Positions 4,155 through 5,416 of a stretch of 5,416 bases of DNA are shown one piece after another. The DNA is from Pseudomonadota bacterium (GTDB taxonomy: Bacteria; Pseudomonadota; Gammaproteobacteria; Burkholderiales; Thiobacillaceae). The notes beneath the pieces were generated by a model. That model worked only from the letters and a program-made list of their open reading frames with translations, had not been told where the DNA came from and made no database searches. Location of the stretch: assembly GCA_021802595.1 (NCBI GenBank), contig JAJZRT010000304.1:1-5416 (forward strand), given 5' to 3'. Made by a program: the position numbers and the translations under genes. Numbering within the stretch: position 1 is the stretch's first letter; each line of letters starts with the position of its first letter.

Positions 4155-5416
4155 TCATGCCGCAACGGCCGACCGGCGCACTTGTTCGATCGCCGCCAGC
4201 AACTCATCGACCTGCGCGGACGTGAAAAGCGCCTCGGGCCCGCGCGGCGTCAGGTCCGTGAATGGAGATTCGTACAGCATCGCCGCCGCCATCACGCCGT
4301 GCTCGGTGAGGTGGTCCACGATCAGGTTCACGAACTCGATCTGGTTGGCACTCAGCATCTTGCCATTGAGAAACCCGGCCAAGGCTTCCTTCGCCGCCTG
4401 CCGGTCAAGCCCGACCAGTGAGCGCACGAAGAGCCCGAGCCCGTGCGCTTCCTCGGCGGCGCGGCGGATGTCGTCCGCAGCGCCGACGCCGCTGTCCGCG
4501 AGCATGCGCTGCAGCTCCGCGAGATCGGCGGCGGTCAATGCCTTGTTCATCCGCAACTTGCGAATCGCCACGTGGTCCTGATGCGCGCGCAGGAACGCCC
4601 GGGCCTTGGCGCGGAACTTCGTGTAGTCCGTACCCTGGCCGAAGCCGGGCAGCTCGACTGCCAGCTCCCCGCCCATCTCGTCCTCGAAGTCGGTGTAGAT
4701 CGGCTTGCGTTTCTGCTTCTCGATCAGCTTGATCAGGTCACGCAACCGCCTGCGCATGCCCTCGAGCATGGGGACAGTCACGTCTTGCCACCACGCGTCG
4801 GTCTGGACGTCCTGGATGAGCGCCATCTGGTCGCGCACCATCGGTATCGCGGATTTCTCCTCCAGCAGTCCGGCGAGCTCTTTGACCTGATCCCGCAACC
4901 GGGCGAAACCCGGTTCCGAGCGCAGCATCGCGAGCTGCAGGTTCAGCACCAGCAAGTCGAAACGCTTGGCCTCCTCGCCTTCCGGGTCGAGCTCCGTCGG
5001 CAGGCCCGCCACCTCGTGCGACAGCTCCGATAGCGCCTCCGGAGACAAGATCGTCCAGGACTCGGGATGGGCGTACTTTTCGACGATGCGCCGCCGCGGA
5101 CGCACGACGAAGTTGGCGAGGTTCATGGCGGCCACCTCGCGATGCAGCAACGCGGCGATTTGTGCGCGTACCTCGTCATCGGAATCGGGAGGCCCGTGCG
5201 GCGGCGCCCGCTGCTCGCGAGCGGCATCGCGCTGGCCTTCCGCCAGCGCCTTGTCCAGTTCGCCGATCAACTCCAGCCGGGCATTGAACAGCCGCTTGCC
5301 GAGCGGCGCACCCAGCGAGCCCTCGATGGCCGGGATGTTCTGGCTGAAGTACTCCAGGTTCTGGCAATAGTCGAAGACACAGAAGAACGTCTTGTCTCGT
5401 TCGGGTCCGAACAGAT
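4155..5416 (-). CDS. hsdR: Type I restriction enzyme R subunit, C-terminal part (runs off right edge)
   Basis: The frame is open from the right edge (first whole codon 5414-5412) to a TGA at 4157-4155, giving the last 419 residues. HsdR is the ATP-driven translocase and nuclease subunit of type I restriction-modification complexes. The nuclease and most of the helicase lie outside the window; what is visible is the end of the motor and the helical C-terminal domain that docks on the methylase core. The stretch FDYCQNLEYFSQN (residues 14-26 of the visible part, 5375-5337) and the closing segment with LYESPFTDLTP and a final long helix are typical of the EcoEI type of R subunit. IYTDFEDEMG and the charged helices before it also fit. 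An in-frame TTG at 5270 is internal, not a start, because the family-like sequence continues upstream of it. hsdM and hsdS are expected further right (inference). No frameshift or premature stop is seen. Confidence 0.88.
   Translation of the reverse strand, partial: LFGPERDKTFFCVFDYCQNLEYFSQNIPAIEGSLGAPLGKRLFNARLELIGELDKALAEGQRDAAREQRAPPHGPPDSDDEVRAQIAALLHREVAAMNLANFVVRPRRRIVEKYAHPESWTILSPEALSELSHEVAGLPTELDPEGEEAKRFDLLVLNLQLAMLRSEPGFARLRDQVKELAGLLEEKSAIPMVRDQMALIQDVQTDAWWQDVTVPMLEGMRRRLRDLIKLIEKQKRKPIYTDFEDEMGGELAVELPGFGQGTDYTKFRAKARAFLRAHQDHVAIRKLRMNKALTAADLAELQRMLADSGVGAADDIRRAAEEAHGLGLFVRSLVGLDRQAAKEALAGFLNGKMLSANQIEFVNLIVDHLTEHGVMAAAMLYESPFTDLTPRGPEALFTSAQVDELLAAIEQVRRSAVAA

Noticed and set aside
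4032..5033. Plus-strand open frames opposite hsdR (for example 4443-5033)
   Set aside because: The minus strand encodes a continuous HsdR C-terminus with family-like segments; these frames are its mirror and show no domain.
5268..5270. TTG at 5270-5268 as the start of a separate 371-residue gene
   Set aside because: The same frame is open to the right edge and the upstream translation contains FDYCQNLEYFSQN, typical of HsdR, so this codon is internal.

Overview
The window reads as high-GC proteobacterial chromosome. The N-terminal 134 residues of peptide deformylase at the left edge look gammaproteobacterial, possibly Xanthomonadales-like; this is an impression from the protein only. A housekeeping gene (def) lies on the left and a type I restriction gene (hsdR) on the right. 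Between them sits a compact four-gene accessory cassette that looks like part of a defence island.

Layout: (1) 1-402, minus strand, def, running off the left edge. (2) 403-826, no gene: a GC-rich stretch with a perfect 16-bp palindrome next to def, then a more AT-rich stretch leading to the regulator. (3) 827-1834, plus strand: a small XRE-type helix-turn-helix protein followed 3 bp later by an ImmA/IrrE-type zinc peptidase. (4) 1835-1948, a short intergenic region with a strong inverted repeat just before the next gene. (5) 1949-4101, plus strand: two overlapping genes that carry a whole ubiquitin-like toolkit. The first has an N-terminal ubiquitin-like domain and a C-terminal E2-like domain. 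The second has an N-terminal JAB/JAMM deubiquitinase-type domain and a C-terminal E1/ThiF-type adenylating domain. (6) 4155-5416, minus strand: the C-terminal 419 residues of HsdR, convergent with the cassette.

Inferred logic: the JAB-E1 protein should activate (E1) and cleave (JAB) ubiquitin-like conjugates, and the Ubl-E2 protein supplies the modifier plus an E2 fold. The XRE/ImmA pair resembles the repressor plus anti-repressor-protease switches of mobile elements. A near-identical sequence motif (15 of 19 positions, opposite orientation) lies upstream of both the regulator gene and the Ubl-E2 gene, which suggests one DNA-binding protein controls both. The most unusual point is that the Ubl-E2 protein contains no cysteine at all and has no C-terminal diglycine. 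Classical E1-E2 thioester relay to a free Ubl tail therefore cannot work as in eukaryotes without processing or a different chemistry. Related bacterial Ubl systems (Bil operons, CBASS Cap2/Cap3) are antiphage; that role here is inference.
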